Positions 22,531-24,086 of a stretch of 24,086 nucleotides of DNA are shown here, piece after piece. This DNA comes from Candidatus Helarchaeota archaeon. Its GTDB lineage: Archaea > Asgardarchaeota > Lokiarchaeia > Helarchaeales > HEL-GB-A. Below the pieces are notes generated by a model. It saw nothing but the letters and a program-made list of their open reading frames with translations, was not told where the DNA came from and searched no databases. The stretch is from NCBI GenBank assembly GCA_016840125.1, contig JAEOSY010000648.1, forward strand, positions 1 through 24,086. Reading direction: 5' to 3'. The position numbers and the translations under genes are program-made. Every line of letters begins with the position of its first letter. The first letter of the stretch is position 1.

Positions 22531-22995
22531 TTAGACTAGCAAATTGAGGACTATTTCAGTGATCTGATCGTTATTTCCGTCCCTTCTGAACTCAAGAATT
22601 TCAAAGGGTAGGTAGGAATTTTCACATCGGAATCTACCGAATTTTGCTTTGATCCAAAATTCACAGGCTCTACACTCACCACAGAATTTTGTACCATATC
22701 GGATATTCCTAGGACCTCTTGATCTTCGTCCATATTCCTGCCGACCTCGCCCATATTGACGTCCATCTTGTCTGTCTCGTCCATATTCGCGTCTGTCTTG
22801 GCTATCGCGTCCATAATTTCGCCTATTACCTCTATAACCTTGATTTTGGTCCCTTCTATTATTTCGGCGTGGCTTTCTTCTGTCATTTGGTGGTTTTTTA
22901 TCTTTCTTCTCAGGAGTTTTTTCTGGTTTCTTTTCGGCCAAACAATACTCTCCTATATTTACTGGAGTTATTGGTGATTTTTTCTTATGTTTCAT
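22531..22995 (-). CDS. Arg/Tyr/Gly-rich protein with C-terminal Cys cluster
   Basis: The 154-residue product has a lysine-rich N-terminus (1-40) and a low-complexity region (about 36-100) of Arg, Asp, Gln, Tyr and Gly with decapeptide-like repeats (YGRDSQDRRE, YGRDRQDGRQ, YGRGRQE). The C-terminal domain has four cysteines, C105-x2-C108-x2-C111-x12-C124, which could bind zinc or an Fe-S cluster. The composition resembles RG/RGG and Tyr-rich tails of RNA-binding proteins. No RNA-binding domain is visible, so that role is inference. A TTTAAA box centred about 25-30 nt before the ATG at 22995 suggests a leaderless transcript. No family recognised. Confidence 0.72.
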   Translation of the reverse strand: MKHKKKSPITPVNIGEYCLAEKKPEKTPEKKDKKPPNDRRKPRRNNRRDQNQGYRGNRRNYGRDSQDRREYGRDRQDGRQYGRGRQEYGRRSRGPRNIRYGTKFCGECRACEFWIKAKFGRFRCENSYLPFEILEFRRDGNNDQITEIVLNLLV

Positions 22996-23056
22996 TAAAG
23001 TCTGTTATATGAGTTACCTTTAAACTACCAACTGGTATCCTTTTTCTTTACTTTCC

Positions 23057-23362
23057 TTAGAAATCCTCTTCCGGACTATAAAAATAGTCGGTTCGGACTT
23101 TTATCGGAACAGCGATTTTGGAGGTCAAATCCCATTCCTTAAACAGGAGGTCAAAGACTCTTCCTGCAACCTCATCGCCTAAATCTTTCATATGGTTTAC
23201 GATGATCCTTGAAAAAATGTTATAACTTTCAAGGAGGGTTAATGCTTTACTCGCATTTGATTTGAATTCATTAATTATTTCTTGGATTTGAGCTTCTTTA
23301 TTCTTCATCTCTTTATATCGTTCGTCTAGCACAATTTTGAAAGCGGAAGTTACAAGTTCCAT
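23057..23362 (-). CDS. Hypothetical small helical protein
   Basis: The product of about 101 residues is mainly alpha-helical with an amphipathic, possibly coiled-coil stretch (DERYKEMKNKEAQIQEIINE) in its first half and a polar C-terminus ending YFYSPEEDF. No family recognised, no membrane segment. I prefer the ATG at 23362 over an in-frame TTG at 23377. It precedes the Arg/Tyr-rich protein gene on the same strand by about 60 bp and may share its transcript. The roughly 280 bp upstream (23378-23657) hold only AT-rich intergenic sequence; I saw no gene there. Confidence 0.6.
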   Translation of the reverse strand: MELVTSAFKIVLDERYKEMKNKEAQIQEIINEFKSNASKALTLLESYNIFSRIIVNHMKDLGDEVAGRVFDLLFKEWDLTSKIAVPIKVRTDYFYSPEEDF

Positions 23363-23657
23363 GCCCAAAATTTCCAATTCAAATCAATGATTATTGCTAC
23401 GTAACTACTCTCGCTAACTATGTGATGAAATTCTATTATAAAAAGTTATTTTCTTTGAAACCTTAGTTCATAGTAAAAAGAATTTTAACTTTTTTAGGCT
23501 TAATTTGCGTGTAATTTCAAGTGTTTACAAGATTCCAGCTTTCAGGGGAACTCAACGCTGATTGACCACCGAATAAGAATCGATATTAAATCTTCATATT
23601 TTAAAATTGTAATTATTTTCTTCCCCGCAGTCATAATAGCGCTGACTTAATTCAAAC

Positions 23658-23834
23658 TTACTCCGGGTACCCGCTTTTTTCTTTCGCTATTATTAATAAT
23701 AAACCAATGATCAAATTGGGAACAATCATCACCAGAGGAAATAATATGGGTCTATCTGAACCTTCATAAATGAAAAATAAGAGGAAAACTGCAATTCCTA
23801 CTAGCACGATTCCAATAATTCGCAAGGAGCCCAT
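23658..23834 (-). CDS. Small two-helix membrane protein (58 aa)
   Basis: From ATG 23834 the product is two hydrophobic helices (IIGIVLVGIAVFLLFFIYEG and ILFPLVMIVPNLIIGLLLII) with a short polar tail (AKEKSGYPE). Function unknown. A purine-rich AAAGGAGAAGAGAA lies upstream as a possible ribosome site. An in-frame ATG at 23942 would add 36 mostly polar residues; the ribosome site and the better membrane-protein start favour 23834. It may be a small accessory membrane protein; nothing decides its role. Confidence 0.5.
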   Translation of the reverse strand: MGSLRIIGIVLVGIAVFLLFFIYEGSDRPILFPLVMIVPNLIIGLLLIIAKEKSGYPE

Positions 23835-23952
23835 ATATTTATTCTCTTCTCCTTTAAAATAAAAAAAGTTATGGATCAGAAATTGCGAATTTTTAGGCTC
23901 ATTCGACAAAATTTCAATAGGTACAAAAAGGAAACTGCTCAATATCTAGTTC

Positions 23953-24086
23953 ATGTGCCAAAGAATAGATGAAATCGAAAATGATCGCATTAGGATCGCA
24001 CGATATTGTGAAAGCAACTTTCGACAAAAAACCAATTTTCCAAAAGCATTTATTGATGCCTCGTATGAAGAGTTGGAAAAATTGCT
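23953..24086 (+). CDS. Partial gene, N-terminus only (runs off the window end)
   Basis: An open frame begins with ATG at 23953, right after an in-frame stop (TAG at 23947), and stays open for 44 codons to the window edge. The start of the product is MCQRIDEIENDRIRIARYCE, followed by a charged, helical segment. It is too short to classify. The start codon choice is supported only by the upstream stop, so the call is tentative. Confidence 0.45.
   Translation, partial: MCQRIDEIENDRIRIARYCESNFRQKTNFPKAFIDASYEELEKL

Noticed and set aside
22551..22886. Second minus-strand frame overlapping the Arg/Tyr-rich protein
   Set aside because: It is acidic and low-complexity, a frame-shifted reading of the same repeats. 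The frame at 22531-22995 has a promoter-like box and an orderly Cys domain.
23378..23657. Possible RNA gene in the 280-bp gap
   Set aside because: I looked for tRNA-like stems and strong hairpins and saw none. The stretch is AT-rich intergenic sequence.

Overview
The window looks archaeal. Several genes have TATA-like boxes about 25-30 nt before the start codon with little or no leader, and others have strong GAGGTG-type ribosome sites. The gene content includes a DUF2099 / 'methanogenesis marker 8' protein, a methylene-tetrahydromethanopterin-reductase-like (F420-type) oxidoreductase, a TM1367-type cyclophilin-like protein, an SDS22-like leucine-rich-repeat protein and a soluble protein pairing a PCI-like winged helix with a RING-like zinc domain. 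The last two, the large cell-surface protein and the AT-rich composition make an Asgard-type archaeon (Loki-/Thor-/Heimdall-like) my best guess. That is inference: there is no rRNA or other phylogenetic marker here, and I saw no tRNA, CRISPR array or insertion sequence.

Layout. (1) 1-1040: a tandem duplication of a promoter-gene-terminator cassette encoding two small membrane proteins, both on the minus strand. (2) 1115-3560: a minus-strand operon with an ABC-2 ATPase, its permease and a GNAT acetyltransferase, closed by a hairpin/poly-T terminator. (3) 3600-4949: a B12-binding radical SAM enzyme, divergent from (4) 5047-6516, a membrane-anchored surface protein with two CBM9-like domains. 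(5) 6628-11564: an old-yellow-enzyme-type flavoprotein with an Fe-S motif, followed by a two-gene heterodimeric ABC exporter. (6) 11608-13569: an F420/LLM-type Mer-like oxidoreductase closely followed by the Mmp8/DUF2099 protein. (7) 13577-14284 (minus): the PCI-like/RING-like protein, sharing a 98-bp divergent promoter with (8) 14383-15576, a bacterial-type thiolase. (9) 15650-17707: two polytopic membrane proteins of unknown role and, convergent with zero spacing, the cyclophilin-like protein. (10) 17796-21081: the LRR protein and a 718-residue protein resembling six-hairpin glycosidases. (11) 21089-23834 (minus): an M28 metallopeptidase with membrane segments inside its catalytic domain, an Arg/Tyr/Gly-rich disordered protein with a Cys cluster, a small helical protein and a small two-helix membrane protein. 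(12) 23953-24086: the start of a gene cut by the window edge.

How they may work together. The clearest functional pairs are the ABC-2 ATPase and permease, the two exporter subunits (their asymmetric ATP sites complement each other), and the Mer-like/Mmp8 pair. The flavoprotein, Mer-like protein, thiolase and B12 radical SAM protein point to anaerobic C1 or acyl metabolism, but they are not one operon. The observations I rate highest are the PCI-RING-like protein, the Mer-like/Mmp8 pairing outside any visible methanogenesis operon, the M28 protease with a membrane hairpin in its active-site loop, and the Arg/Tyr/Gly-rich Cys-cluster protein.
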